A DNA stretch of 32,457 nt from contig JBKHJZ010000017.1 of the NCBI GenBank assembly GCA_046537875.1, positions 1 through 32,457 on the forward strand. Reading direction: 5' to 3'. Below the pieces are notes generated by a model. The model was not told where the DNA came from and ran no database searches. It saw only the letters and a program-made list of their open reading frames with translations. The DNA is from JBKHJZ01 sp046537875. GTDB lineage: Bacteria; Actinomycetota; Acidimicrobiia; Acidimicrobiales; VFJN01. Of the stretch, positions 1 through 8,221 are shown one piece after another (the first letter of the stretch is position 1; each line of letters starts with the position of its first letter). Both the position numbers and the translations under genes were made by a program.

Positions 1-431
1 CGGTCCTTGTGGTCGCGGTCCTTGTCCCGGTCCTTGTCCTTGTCGCGGTCCTTGTCCTTGTCGCGGTCCTGGTCCCGGTCCTTGTGGTCCCGGTCCCAGC
101 CTCCGGAGACGCCGCTCTCGTCCTGGGACCCGCCAGGATCGACCGCGGTGGTGGATGTGGCCTCCGTGGACGATGTCGTGCCCTCGTCACCCTCGGTGTC
201 GGTGCCTTCGCTGGACGTGGACTCCTGATCGCTTCCGGTGGATGTCGTCTCCGTGGACGTGCGCTGATCCGATTCGCTGGAACCGGTGCTCCCATCGCCC
301 TGGGCCGTGACGTCGTCCTCGGTCGGTTCCTGCGCCGACACCGGTGGTGCGAACACCAGTGCGATGACCAACACGACCGCCGCGGCGATCATCGACGCGA
401 GCGCGCCCCACCTCGTCGTGGTTCGTCTCAT
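1..431 (-). CDS. Secreted protein with Asp-Lys/Arg repeat tail (partial)
   Basis: The frame is open from an ATG at 431 to the window edge (about 143 codons seen, C-terminus missing). A good ribosome site (GGAAAGGA, about 6 bases before the ATG) fixes the start. Residues 1-34 form a signal peptide: MRRTTTR positive start, hydrophobic AAAVVLVIALVFA core, and a likely cleavage after PPVSA. Next comes a linker of about 75 residues rich in Ser, Thr, Glu, Asp and Gly. From about residue 112 the chain becomes an almost pure alternation of Asp with Lys or Arg (DRDKDK units, with occasional His or Gln). On DNA this is an imperfect 6/12-base repeat of the GACAAGGACCGG type. No catalytic domain is visible. 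It is probably exported and highly charged, and the tail could bind metal ions or the cell surface, but no function can be assigned. The opposite frames give only low-complexity Leu/Val or Ser/Arg strings and are shadows. Confidence 0.72.
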   Translation of the reverse strand, partial: MRRTTTRWGALASMIAAAVVLVIALVFAPPVSAQEPTEDDVTAQGDGSTGSSESDQRTSTETTSTGSDQESTSSEGTDTEGDEGTTSSTEATSTTAVDPGGSQDESGVSGGWDRDHKDRDQDRDKDKDRDKDKDRDKDRDHKD

Positions 432-574
432 GGGGGGTCCTTTCCGTTGCCTGTCCGCCCACCGCTGGATCGGTGCGCGGGTTAGCCCTTCCCCAGGGGC
501 CGCCGGCCATACGTTCCGTCACGGACGGGGAAGCGGATCTCGGAATTCGCGTGCTGCCCTCTCGCCACAGCCGG

Positions 575-595
575 TAGAATTGACCGCCGGGTCAA
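575..595 (+). promoter_or_regulatory. Putative -10 box and overlapping palindromic operator for the ABC exporter
   Basis: TAGAAT at 575-580 is a good match to a -10 hexamer; no convincing -35 is seen 16-18 bases upstream. Its last T begins an inverted repeat, TTGACC-GCCG-GGTCAA (580-595), with perfect 6-base arms. The site lies 23-44 bases before the exporter start at 619. A palindrome overlapping or just downstream of the -10 is a typical repressor position, but no regulator gene for it is in the window. The rest of the 432-618 gap also serves the divergent secreted-protein gene and shows nothing else clear. Confidence 0.4.
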
Positions 596-618
596 GTGAC
601 AGGGGGATGCAGGACGGC

Positions 619-2493
619 ATGGCGAACGGCACGACGGCATCCCCCGAGAGCACGCTGCCAGGGTTGGGCGGCGCTCCCGGGCCCGTCGACAGCCGCCGTG
701 GCTGGCGCCTCATCGCCCGATCGGTCCGGCTGCGACGCGCCGGCCTGGCGCTCGGGGTGCTGACCGGCCTGGCATGGACGGCGGCCAAGGTCAGCACCGG
801 CCTGATCGTGCGGGCCGCCGTCGACCGGGGCATCGAGGCCGGCGATGCCGGCGCCATCCTCCACTGGGCGGTCGTGCTCGGCGTCGTCGCAATGTTCTCC
901 GCCACCTTCACCGGCCTCCGTCGCTACCTCGCGTTCCGGGAGGCGCGTTGGGTCGAGGCCCACCTGCGCGACCGGTTGTTCGCGCACCTCCAGCGCCTGC
1001 ACTTCTCGTTCCACGACCGCGTGCAGACCGGTCAGCTCATGAGCCGCGGCAACACCGACCTCCAGCAACTGCAGGCGTTCGTCGTGATGATCCCGCTGAC
1101 CGTCTCGAACGCGGTGACGGTCGTCTCGGTGACCGTGCTGCTCGCCCTGATCGATCCGCTGCTCACCGTGCTTGCACTCGGGTGCCTGCCGTTCCTCAAC
1201 GTGCTCGCCACCCGCTTCTCGCGCACGCTGTACCCCCACGTCATGGGCATCCAACGCGAGTCGGCCGAGCTGGCCGCCGTGGTGGAGGAGACCGTCGCCG
1301 GCGTGCGGGTGGTCAAGGGCCTCGGTGCCGAACAGGAACAGGGCCGGCGGCTCGTCGCCGAGGCCGACGACGTCTACCGGGAGTCGATGGCCGCCGCGCT
1401 CACCCGTGCCCGGTTCCTGCCGGCGCTCGAGGTGCTCCCCAACATCGGCCTCATCGCCGTGCTCGGCTACGGAGGACACCAGGTGCTCTCGGGGTCGCTG
1501 AGCCTCGGCTCGCTGGTGGCGTTCAACCTCTACGTCTTCATGCTCATCTGGCCGCTCCGCATGCTGGGGATGATCGTGGCCTCCTCGCAGCGGGCGAACG
1601 CGGCCGCCCAGCGGGTGGACGACGTGCTCAGCACCGAGCCCGACATCACCGATCCGGCGCACCCGGTGGGGCTGCCGCCGGGTGGGGGTGAGGTGCGCTT
1701 CGAGCGGGTGCACTTCGCCTACCGCCAGGGGCTGCACGTGCTCGACGGGTTCGACCTGCACATCCCGGCCGGGGAGTCGGTGGCGCTGGTGGGCGCCACC
1801 GGGTCGGGCAAGAGCACCGTCGCCCGCCTCATCCCGCGGTTCTACGACGTCGACGACGGGGCCGTGTGGCTCGACGGCGTGGACGTGCGCGACATGCCGC
1901 TGCGCGAGCTTCGCCGGGCGGTCGGGATCGTGTTCGAGGACACCTTCCTGTTCAGCGACACGATCGCCGCCAACATCGCGTTCGCCGACCCGGACGCAGG
2001 CCACGAGGCGATCGAGCGGGCGGCGCGCCTGTCGGGCGCCCACGACTTCGTCGCGACGCTGCCCGACGGCTACGCGACGCTCATCGGCGAGCGGGGCTAC
2101 TCGCTCTCCGGAGGCCAGCGCCAGCGGATCGCGATCGCCCGGGCGATCCTGGCCGATCCGCGGGTGCTGATCCTCGACGATGCCACCTCGGCGGTCGATC
2201 CCACGAAGGAGCACGAGATCCGGGATGCGCTCGCCGAGGTGATGCGGGGCCGCACCACCATCGTCATCGCCCATCGCCCGGCCACGATCGCCCTCGCCGA
2301 CCGGGTCGTCCTCATCCAGGACGGCCGGGTGATCGCCCAGGGGACCCACGCCGAGCTCCTCGGGAGCGAGCCCCGCTACCGCCAGGTCCTCGCGGCGGCG
2401 GAGGCCGAGGCGGCCAGCGCCGGTGCATCGCTCGACGGGAACGGCGAGTGGCCCGGCCGGCCGGGCCGCGCCGCCGAGGGGGTGGGCTCGTAG
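619..2493 (+). CDS. Heterodimeric ABC exporter, subunit with degenerate ATP site
   Basis: A fused permease/ATPase half-transporter of 624 aa, usual length for ABC exporters. The first ~330 residues form a six-helix exporter membrane domain; the rest is the nucleotide-binding domain. Walker A is GATGSGKST (about 392-400), signature LSGGQ (496-500), Walker B LILDD (517-521) and H-loop His 552. The residue after the Walker B Asp is Asp 521, not the catalytic Glu, and the Q-loop Gln is Glu (VFEDTFLF). This marks the degenerate partner of a heterodimer. ATG 619 is chosen because AGGA lies 4 bases upstream; ATG 607 is possible. The frame stays open back to 286, but that extension overlaps the divergent gene and has no family similarity. 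The next gene begins directly at the base after this stop, so the two are co-translated. Substrate unknown: drug, lipid or peptide are all possible. Confidence 0.9.
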   Translation: MANGTTASPESTLPGLGGAPGPVDSRRGWRLIARSVRLRRAGLALGVLTGLAWTAAKVSTGLIVRAAVDRGIEAGDAGAILHWAVVLGVVAMFSATFTGLRRYLAFREARWVEAHLRDRLFAHLQRLHFSFHDRVQTGQLMSRGNTDLQQLQAFVVMIPLTVSNAVTVVSVTVLLALIDPLLTVLALGCLPFLNVLATRFSRTLYPHVMGIQRESAELAAVVEETVAGVRVVKGLGAEQEQGRRLVAEADDVYRESMAAALTRARFLPALEVLPNIGLIAVLGYGGHQVLSGSLSLGSLVAFNLYVFMLIWPLRMLGMIVASSQRANAAAQRVDDVLSTEPDITDPAHPVGLPPGGGEVRFERVHFAYRQGLHVLDGFDLHIPAGESVALVGATGSGKSTVARLIPRFYDVDDGAVWLDGVDVRDMPLRELRRAVGIVFEDTFLFSDTIAANIAFADPDAGHEAIERAARLSGAHDFVATLPDGYATLIGERGYSLSGGQRQRIAIARAILADPRVLILDDATSAVDPTKEHEIRDALAEVMRGRTTIVIAHRPATIALADRVVLIQDGRVIAQGTHAELLGSEPRYRQVLAAAEAEAASAGASLDGNGEWPGRPGRAAEGVGS

Positions 2494-4272
2494 ATGTGGG
2501 GCGGGGCGGGCGTTCGGGCCGAGGACCAGCTCGACGCGATCGAGGCCAGGCGCGTCCTGCGGCGCTCCTTCCAGCTCCTGCGGCCCCACCGCCGGCAGGT
2601 GGCCGGGGCGCTCGGGATGGTGGTCTTCTGGACCGGCACCGTCCTGGCCGGCCCGTACCTGGTGCGCATCGGCATCGACCACGGCATCAAGAAGGATGAT
2701 GCGGCCGTCCTCAACGCCACGGTCGCCGCCTACGTGGTGGTCGCCGTGCTCGCGTATGTCACCAACCGCCGCCAGATCACGCTGATCAGCCGGGTCGGTG
2801 AGCAGTTCCTGCGTGAGCTCCGGGTGCGGGTCTTCGACCACCTGCAGCGGCTGTCGATGCCGTTCTACGACCGCTCGAAGGCCGGCGTGCTGGTCTCGCG
2901 GATGACCTCCGACGTCGACTCGCTGGCCGAGCTCATGCAGTTCGGCCTGTCGATGTTCGTGTCGAACGCCCTACTGCTGGTGGTGTCGCTGCTCGTCCTC
3001 GCGTCGGTCTCCTGGCAGCTCCTGCTCGTCTGCGCGATCGCGCTGCCGGGCGTCCTGATCGCCAGCCGCAAGTTCCAGCGCGACTCCAACGAGGCCTACC
3101 TCGACGTCCGCGACCACATCGGCTCGACCCTCTCCCACCTGCAGGAGGGCATCGCCGGGGTCCGCGTCGTGCAGGCCTTCGCCCGCGAGGACGTCGAGGT
3201 CGACCGCTTCCGGCGGGGCAACCGCGAGCTCTACGACAGCCACATGCGCTCGGTGCGCATCGCCGCCTGGTACCTGCCGGTGATCGAGCTGGCGGGGTGG
3301 GGAACCACGGCCCTCGCAGTCGGCATCGGCGGCTGGTGGGTGCTCCAGGGCACGCTGACCGTGGGAACGGTGGCGTTCTTCGTGCTCACGCTGTCGAACC
3401 TGTTCGAGCCCGTGCAGCAGCTCAGCCAGCTCTTCAACATGGTCCAGTCGGCGGGCGCCGGGCTGCACAAGCTCTACGAGCTGCTCGACGAACCCATCGA
3501 CGTGCCGGAACGACCCGGCGCCGTCGACGTGCCCCACACCGGCGACATCGAGGTCGACCGGGTGTGGTTCGCCTACGGCGACGGGGCCCCCGTGCTGTCC
3601 GACGTGTCGCTGACGGTGCCCGCCGGCACCCGGCTCGCGCTGGTCGGCCCGACCGGGGCCGGGAAGTCGACGCTCGCCAAGCTGATCGCCCGCCTCTACG
3701 ACCCCACGGAGGGAGCCGTCAGGTACAGCGGGATCGACCTGCGTGATGCCACGCTCGGCTCGCTCCGCCGGCGGATCGCCGTCATCCCCCAGGAGGGCTT
3801 CCTGTTCAACGGGTCGATCCGCGACAACGTCCGGTTGGCGCAAGCCGGCGCCTCCGACGCCGAGGTGGACGAGGCGTTGCGCGCGGTGGGGGCGTACGAG
3901 CGGTTCGCGCGGCTGCCCGAGGGCCTCGACACGGAGGTGCGCGAGCGGGGCAGCCGCCTCTCGGCCGGCGAGAAGCAGCTGGTGTCGCTGGCCCGCGCCG
4001 CGCTCGCCGACCCGGCGGTGCTGGTGCTCGACGAGGCGACCTCGAGCCTCGATCCCGGGACCGAGGTCGTGGTCGAGCGGGCGGTCGACCGGCTGCTCGA
4101 GGGCCGGACCGTGGTGGTCATCGCCCACCGGCTGTCGACATCCGAGCGCGCCGACGTGGTGGGCGTGATCGACGGCGGCCGCCTCGTGGAGCTGGGCAGC
4201 CACCGCGACCTGGTCGACCGTGGCGGCACCTACGCCCGCCTCTACGCCACCTGGATGGCCGGCGTCGCCTGA
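2494..4272 (+). CDS. Heterodimeric ABC exporter, subunit with canonical Walker B
   Basis: Second half-transporter, 592 aa, starting at the ATG immediately after the stop of the first. The membrane domain covers roughly residues 30-320. In the ATPase domain Walker A is GPTGAGKST (about 385-393), Q-loop IPQEGFLF, signature LSAGE (489-493), Walker B LVLDE (510-514, catalytic Glu 514) and H-loop His 545. The signature is altered (LSAGE instead of LSGGQ). In the head-to-tail ATPase dimer this altered signature faces the degenerate Walker A/B of the first subunit, while its own intact Walker A/B faces the perfect LSGGQ of the partner. That gives one dead and one live site, as known for TM287/288, BmrCD and TmrAB. 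It is therefore almost certainly the obligate partner of the preceding gene. Transport is presumably outward; substrate not predictable. Confidence 0.9.
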   Translation: MWGGAGVRAEDQLDAIEARRVLRRSFQLLRPHRRQVAGALGMVVFWTGTVLAGPYLVRIGIDHGIKKDDAAVLNATVAAYVVVAVLAYVTNRRQITLISRVGEQFLRELRVRVFDHLQRLSMPFYDRSKAGVLVSRMTSDVDSLAELMQFGLSMFVSNALLLVVSLLVLASVSWQLLLVCAIALPGVLIASRKFQRDSNEAYLDVRDHIGSTLSHLQEGIAGVRVVQAFAREDVEVDRFRRGNRELYDSHMRSVRIAAWYLPVIELAGWGTTALAVGIGGWWVLQGTLTVGTVAFFVLTLSNLFEPVQQLSQLFNMVQSAGAGLHKLYELLDEPIDVPERPGAVDVPHTGDIEVDRVWFAYGDGAPVLSDVSLTVPAGTRLALVGPTGAGKSTLAKLIARLYDPTEGAVRYSGIDLRDATLGSLRRRIAVIPQEGFLFNGSIRDNVRLAQAGASDAEVDEALRAVGAYERFARLPEGLDTEVRERGSRLSAGEKQLVSLARAALADPAVLVLDEATSSLDPGTEVVVERAVDRLLEGRTVVVIAHRLSTSERADVVGVIDGGRLVELGSHRDLVDRGGTYARLYATWMAGVA

Positions 4273-4289
4273 CGGGGTCCGCTCCCCGT
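4272..4289. terminator. Probable bidirectional hairpin terminator
   Basis: ACGGGG-TCCGCT-CCCCGT forms a perfect 6-base stem with a 6-base loop. It starts at the last base of the exporter stop codon and ends 8 bases before the stop of the convergent cupredoxin gene. There is no U-tract, common in high-GC actinobacteria, so function is inferred from stem and position. Confidence 0.45.
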
Positions 4290-4296
4290 GGGTCGC

Positions 4297-5793
4297 TCAG
4301 TGGGAGGCACCCTCCCCGGTGTCGACCTCGCCGGCCTGGAACACGCCCAGCGCGCCCTTGCCGGCGTTCGAGAACTTGTGGGTGACGAACGGGTAGAGCC
4401 CGGCCTCGTCGAAGGTGAACTCGACGAAGCCGCCCTGGGACGGCTGCAGGTCGAGGGCCTGCGACCCGCCCTTCCCGTCGTCGGGGCGCAGGTGGTACGC
4501 ACCTTCCCGGTAGACCGTGTCGAAGATCGTGCCGATCACGTGGAAGGCCGAGTTCTCCGATGGCCCGGCGTCCACCACCCAGGCCCGGACGCGCTCGTGG
4601 GGCTCCACCCGGATCGGCTCGTGCTGGTACTGGTTGACGTAGCCGTTGAACACCACCGCGTCCCAGGCGTCGTTCACCATCTTGTCCATGTCGCCCACCT
4701 CGCCCTCGGGGCCGAGGTACCACTCGGACTGCACGAACACGAACTCGTGGTCGACCGCGGGCAGGTCGGGCGGGTCGATGATGATCGCTCCGAACATGCC
4801 GTTGCCGATGTGGTGGATCACGGGCGGCGTCCCGCAGTGGTACATGAACGCCCCGGCGTGCTTGGCCTCGAACTGGTAGGTGAGCGACTCGCCCGGAGGG
4901 ATCGAGCGCATCTCGTCGTTCCACGCGACCTTGCTCGCGTGGAAGTCGATCGAGTGGTCGATCCCGCCGTCGTTGACGATCTCGATCGTGAACAGGTCGC
5001 CCACCTTGCCCCGCAGGATCGTCCCGGGGACGGTGCCGTCGAAGGTCCAGACGGTCTGGGTGACCCCGGGGGCGACCTCCATCTCGGTCTCGACCGCTCG
5101 CATCGTGATCTCGTGCTCCACGCCGCCCGGCGCGGGCTCCAGCGCCGGGTCGTACGCCGACCAGCCGTCGCCGGGTTCGGCCCCGAAGTCGATGCTGGCC
5201 GAGTCGTCCTCGCCGGGATCGCCCTGGACGGCTGCGGCGCCCGCCGCCGCCTGCGCCCCGGTCACCTGGATGTCGAGCACCATCCCCGCCTCCTTGTGCC
5301 CGGGCACGGTGCACCAGGCCTGGGCGGGTGCCTCGATGACCCCGAGCTCCACCGTCTCGCTCGCCCCGGGATCGAGCATCCCCGAGCCGGTCGTGCCGTC
5401 GAGCTTGAGGTCGTGGGTCATCTGACCGGCGTTCGTGATCTCGAGCGTGAGCTCGGTGCCGGCGGGCACCTCGATCGAGGACGGCTCCACGTACAGGTCG
5501 CCGAGCTCGATCTCGACCGTCTGGGGCGAGCCGGCGCCGGTGGCCGAGGCCGCGGCGCCGTCGACGGCCGGGTCGCCGTCGGAGGCGCCGGCCATGGTCA
5601 CCGCCACGAGCGCGGTGGCGAGCGCCATGAACGAGCCCAGCGCGGCGACGAGCAGCCACCACTGCGTGCCCCGATCGAACTGCCGCGCAGCCGGTTGATG
5701 CGGCGCCCGGGCCGAGGACGCTCCGTCCCCGGACGGCTCCGGCGTCCGGGGGGCGTCCTCGCGGGGACTGGCGGATCCGACGTCCATGCTCAT
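4297..5793 (-). CDS. Membrane-anchored three-cupredoxin NirK-like multicopper protein
   Basis: 498 aa from ATG 5793, preceded by GGAGAGGA at good spacing; a longer frame to 5865 lacks such a site. A single membrane helix (about residues 45-68) follows a cytoplasmic Pro/Ser-rich stretch, so the copper domains face outside. Domain 1 (about 90-178) is a blue-copper cupredoxin with His127, Cys161, His166 and Met171 (C-x4-H-x4-M). Domains 2 and 3 (about 225-490) match two-domain copper nitrite reductase. Type 1 ligands are His280, Cys320, His328 and Met333; type 2 ligands are His285, His319 and His472; the catalytic Asp is Asp283. By hand alignment the second catalytic His of NirK (His255 in Alcaligenes numbering) is Ile423 in FHVIGTIFD. 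It may be a nitrite reductase variant or another multicopper oxidase with a built-in electron donor. No nor, nos or nirV gene is nearby. Confidence 0.88.
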   Translation of the reverse strand: MSMDVGSASPREDAPRTPEPSGDGASSARAPHQPAARQFDRGTQWWLLVAALGSFMALATALVAVTMAGASDGDPAVDGAAASATGAGSPQTVEIELGDLYVEPSSIEVPAGTELTLEITNAGQMTHDLKLDGTTGSGMLDPGASETVELGVIEAPAQAWCTVPGHKEAGMVLDIQVTGAQAAAGAAAVQGDPGEDDSASIDFGAEPGDGWSAYDPALEPAPGGVEHEITMRAVETEMEVAPGVTQTVWTFDGTVPGTILRGKVGDLFTIEIVNDGGIDHSIDFHASKVAWNDEMRSIPPGESLTYQFEAKHAGAFMYHCGTPPVIHHIGNGMFGAIIIDPPDLPAVDHEFVFVQSEWYLGPEGEVGDMDKMVNDAWDAVVFNGYVNQYQHEPIRVEPHERVRAWVVDAGPSENSAFHVIGTIFDTVYREGAYHLRPDDGKGGSQALDLQPSQGGFVEFTFDEAGLYPFVTHKFSNAGKGALGVFQAGEVDTGEGASH

Positions 5794-5926
5794 CGCTGTC
5801 CTCTCCGGTGGCCCCGACCGCCCGGCTGCGGGCCGGTCGCGGGACGGCCGCGACCCCGACGCCACTCTCGCCCCGAGCCTTCCCGGCGCCGGGACACCCG
5901 GGGCAGGGCCGAAGCGCCGGTCGCGC

Positions 5927-5944
5927 CTGGGACCTTCGTCCCGG
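5927..5944 (-). terminator. Possible terminator of the peptide importer operon
   Basis: Just 5 bases past the stop of the last importer gene, GGGAC-CTTC-GTCCC (5929-5942) makes a 5-base stem extended by a G-U and a C-G pair. No U-tract follows. A second perfect 12-base palindrome, CCCGGCGCCGGG (5882-5893), lies further downstream in the same gap. Both are consistent with transcript ends, but GC-rich sequence makes such hairpins common. Confidence 0.3.
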
Positions 5945-5948
5945 TGTG

Positions 5949-7001
5949 TCAGGCGGTGCGTGCGCCGGTGCCGGGTTCACCGGCCTCGGCGGCAGGGACC
6001 AGCGGGAAGTGGCAGGCGACGACGTGGTCGCCGGTGCCGCCTGCCGATCTCGCCCCGGCGGTGACCGGTCGGAGCACGGGCTCCTCGAGCGCACACCGCT
6101 CCGCGGCGCGGGGGCAACGCGTCCGGAACCGGCATCCACTCGGCGGGGACAGAGGCGACGGCAGCTCCCCCTGGAGCGATGCCTGCGAGAGCGGGACATC
6201 CGGGTCGGGCTCGGGCACCGCGTCGAGCAGCGCCGCCGTGTACGGGTGCGCCGGCTCGCCGTAGACCGCGTCGGACGCTCCGACCTCGCACAGCTTGCCC
6301 AGGTACATGACGGCCACCCGGTCGCTGACGTTGCGGACGACCGCGAGGTCGTGCGCGATGAACAGCAGCGTGAGGTCGTGGCGTGACTTCAGGTCCCCCA
6401 GCAGGTTGAGGATCTGCGCCTGCACCGACACGTCGAGCGCCGAGACGGGCTCGTCACAGATCAGGAGGGTCGGCTCGAGGGCGAGCGCCCGGGCGATGGA
6501 GATCCGCTGGCACTGGCCGCCGGAGAACTCGTGGGGCCGGCGCCGTCCGGCCACCCCCGGGTCGATGCCCACGTCGGACAGGACGGTGGCCACCCGGTCG
6601 GCCGCGTCCGGCCGTCCCCAGATCGACAGCCCCTCTCCCACGATGTCGATCACGCGCCGGCGGGGGTTCAGCGACGAGATCGGATCCTGGAAGATCATCT
6701 GCATCCGGGGGCGGAGCCGCCTGACCTCGCCGTCGTCGAGGGCACCGAGCTCGTGTCCGGCGAAGGTCACCCGCCCCGCCGTCGGTCGCGGTGCGTGGAT
6801 GATCGCCCGCGCCGTCGTCGACTTCCCGCACCCCGACTCGCCGACGAGGCCGAGGGTCTCGCCCAGCGCGATGTCGAACGTCACGCCGGAGACCGCCTGG
6901 ACGCGTGACCGCCGGCCGAGCGGGAACTCCACGACCAGGTTCTCGACGCTCAGGATGATGTCGTCGCGGTCCCGGAGCGCCGCGTCGCCGCTCCCCGCCA
7001 T
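5949..7001 (-). CDS. Peptide/nickel-type ABC importer ATPase (DppF/OppF-like)
   Basis: 350 aa from ATG 7001, whose last-base overlap with the previous stop (TGATG) indicates translational coupling. Cytoplasmic ATPase of an oligopeptide, dipeptide or nickel importer. Walker A is GESGCGKST (54-62), signature FSGGQCQRI, Walker B LLICDEPVSALD, and the switch motif IAHDLAVV. The C-terminal extension carries the Cys-containing motif CRFRTRCPRAAERC typical of OppD/DppD and OppF/DppF. Family members usually have about 330-350 residues. It works as a heterodimer with the ATPase encoded just before it, coupled to the two permeases. Last gene of the operon. Confidence 0.93.
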   Translation of the reverse strand: MAGSGDAALRDRDDIILSVENLVVEFPLGRRSRVQAVSGVTFDIALGETLGLVGESGCGKSTTARAIIHAPRPTAGRVTFAGHELGALDDGEVRRLRPRMQMIFQDPISSLNPRRRVIDIVGEGLSIWGRPDAADRVATVLSDVGIDPGVAGRRRPHEFSGGQCQRISIARALALEPTLLICDEPVSALDVSVQAQILNLLGDLKSRHDLTLLFIAHDLAVVRNVSDRVAVMYLGKLCEVGASDAVYGEPAHPYTAALLDAVPEPDPDVPLSQASLQGELPSPLSPPSGCRFRTRCPRAAERCALEEPVLRPVTAGARSAGGTGDHVVACHFPLVPAAEAGEPGTGARTA

Positions 7002-8221
7002 CAGCGCCCCATCTCCGCCCTGGCGGGGGGATCCACCGTCCCGGGTTCCGTCCGCCCGCGGGGTGTCCCTGGTCCGCCCCGCGGCGGGGAGACGTCCTCG
7101 CTGTCGGCGTCGACCGGCAGTCCCGTCGCCGTCACACCGGCCGCGCGGTTGCGGGCGAGCGCCTCGTCGCCCTCCGGGGTGCCGAGCGGGAAGAAGCAGG
7201 CGTGCTCGTGCCCGCCACGCACCTCGACGAGGTGGGGGGTCTCGTCGAGGCAGCGCGGCTGCGCCGACCGGCAGCGGGGTGCGAACGGGCACCCCGGCGG
7301 CAGGTCGACGAGATCGGGTGGGCGGCCGGGGATGACGCTGAGGCGTCCCCGGCCCGCGTCGGCCAGGCGCGGGATCGAGGTGAGGAGGCCGTCGGTGTAG
7401 GGGTGCCGGCGCTCGTGGAACAGCCGGCGGGTCGGTGCGCGCTCCACGATGCGACCGGCGTACATGACCGCGATCTGGTCAGTGCGGCCGGCGACAACGC
7501 CGAGATCGTGGGTGATCAGGATCATGCCCATCGCACGCTCGGTCGTCTGCTGGGCGAGCAGGTCGAGGATCTGCTTCTGGATGGTGACGTCGAGGGCCGT
7601 GGTGGGCTCGTCGGCGATGAGCAGGCGGGGGCCGCACGCCAGCGCGATGGCGATCGTGACCCGCTGCCGCATGCCCCCGGAGAGCTGGTGCGGGTAGGCG
7701 CGGATGCGTCGCTCGGCCTCCGGGATGCCGACCGACCGGAGGAGGGCGACCGCCGTGGCGTTGGCCTCGGACCGGCCCATGTCGAGGTGGTAGCGGAGCG
7801 ACTCGGTGATCTGCTCGCCGACGCGCATCGTTGCGTTGAGCGATGTCATCGGGTCCTGGAACACCATCGCCGCGTCCACGCCCCACACGTCGCGCATCGC
7901 CCGGGGGGAGAGGCCGACCAGCTCGCGCCCGTGGAGGCGGACACTTCCCGTGGTGGTCACGTTGCGTCCCACCAGGAGGCCCATGATCGACCGGGCGAGC
8001 ACGGTCTTGCCCGAGCCGGACTCGCCGACGATGCCCAGCGTCTGGCCCTGCTCGAGCCACAGCGAGACACCGTCGACCGCCACGAGGGTGCCGCGCGAGA
8101 TGTCGAAGGTGGTGCGGAGATCGTCGACCTCGAGGAGCGGACCGTTCCCCTGGGCCTCACGGGGCGGAGTGCCACCTCCGGTGGCCGAGGCGAGTGGGTG
8201 CCGGACCGTGAGGCGTGTCAC
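7001..8221 (-). CDS. Peptide/nickel-type ABC importer ATPase (DppD/OppD-like)
   Basis: 406 aa from GTG 8221, which overlaps the permease stop as GTGA, so translation is coupled. The open frame extends upstream to 8995, but that part runs antisense-like through the permease and is not used. Walker A is GESGSGKT (66-73), signature LSGGMRQRV, Walker B LLIADEPTTALD, switch ITHDLGVV. The oligopeptide C-terminal domain contains CPFAPRCRSAQPRC. An extra tail of about 60 residues after this domain is rich in Pro, Arg and Gly and seems specific to this protein. Partner of the next ATPase gene in driving uptake. Confidence 0.92.
   Translation of the reverse strand: MTRLTVRHPLASATGGGTPPREAQGNGPLLEVDDLRTTFDISRGTLVAVDGVSLWLEQGQTLGIVGESGSGKTVLARSIMGLLVGRNVTTTGSVRLHGRELVGLSPRAMRDVWGVDAAMVFQDPMTSLNATMRVGEQITESLRYHLDMGRSEANATAVALLRSVGIPEAERRIRAYPHQLSGGMRQRVTIAIALACGPRLLIADEPTTALDVTIQKQILDLLAQQTTERAMGMILITHDLGVVAGRTDQIAVMYAGRIVERAPTRRLFHERRHPYTDGLLTSIPRLADAGRGRLSVIPGRPPDLVDLPPGCPFAPRCRSAQPRCLDETPHLVEVRGGHEHACFFPLGTPEGDEALARNRAAGVTATGLPVDADSEDVSPPRGGPGTPRGRTEPGTVDPPARAEMGR

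Noticed and set aside
1..110. Repeated GGTCCTTGTC units as a CRISPR array or satellite
   Set aside because: Units are 6-12 bases with no spacers and read in frame as Asp-Lys/Arg codons of an exported protein.
286..618. Upstream extension of the first ABC exporter subunit to 286
   Set aside because: It would overlap the divergent secreted-protein gene, has no similarity to exporters, and better ribosome sites exist at 607-619.
592..2841. A 749-codon open frame on the minus strand opposite the first ABC subunit
   Set aside because: His/Asp/Arg-rich composition, no known motif, and fully antisense to a gene with intact Walker and signature motifs; a high-GC shadow.
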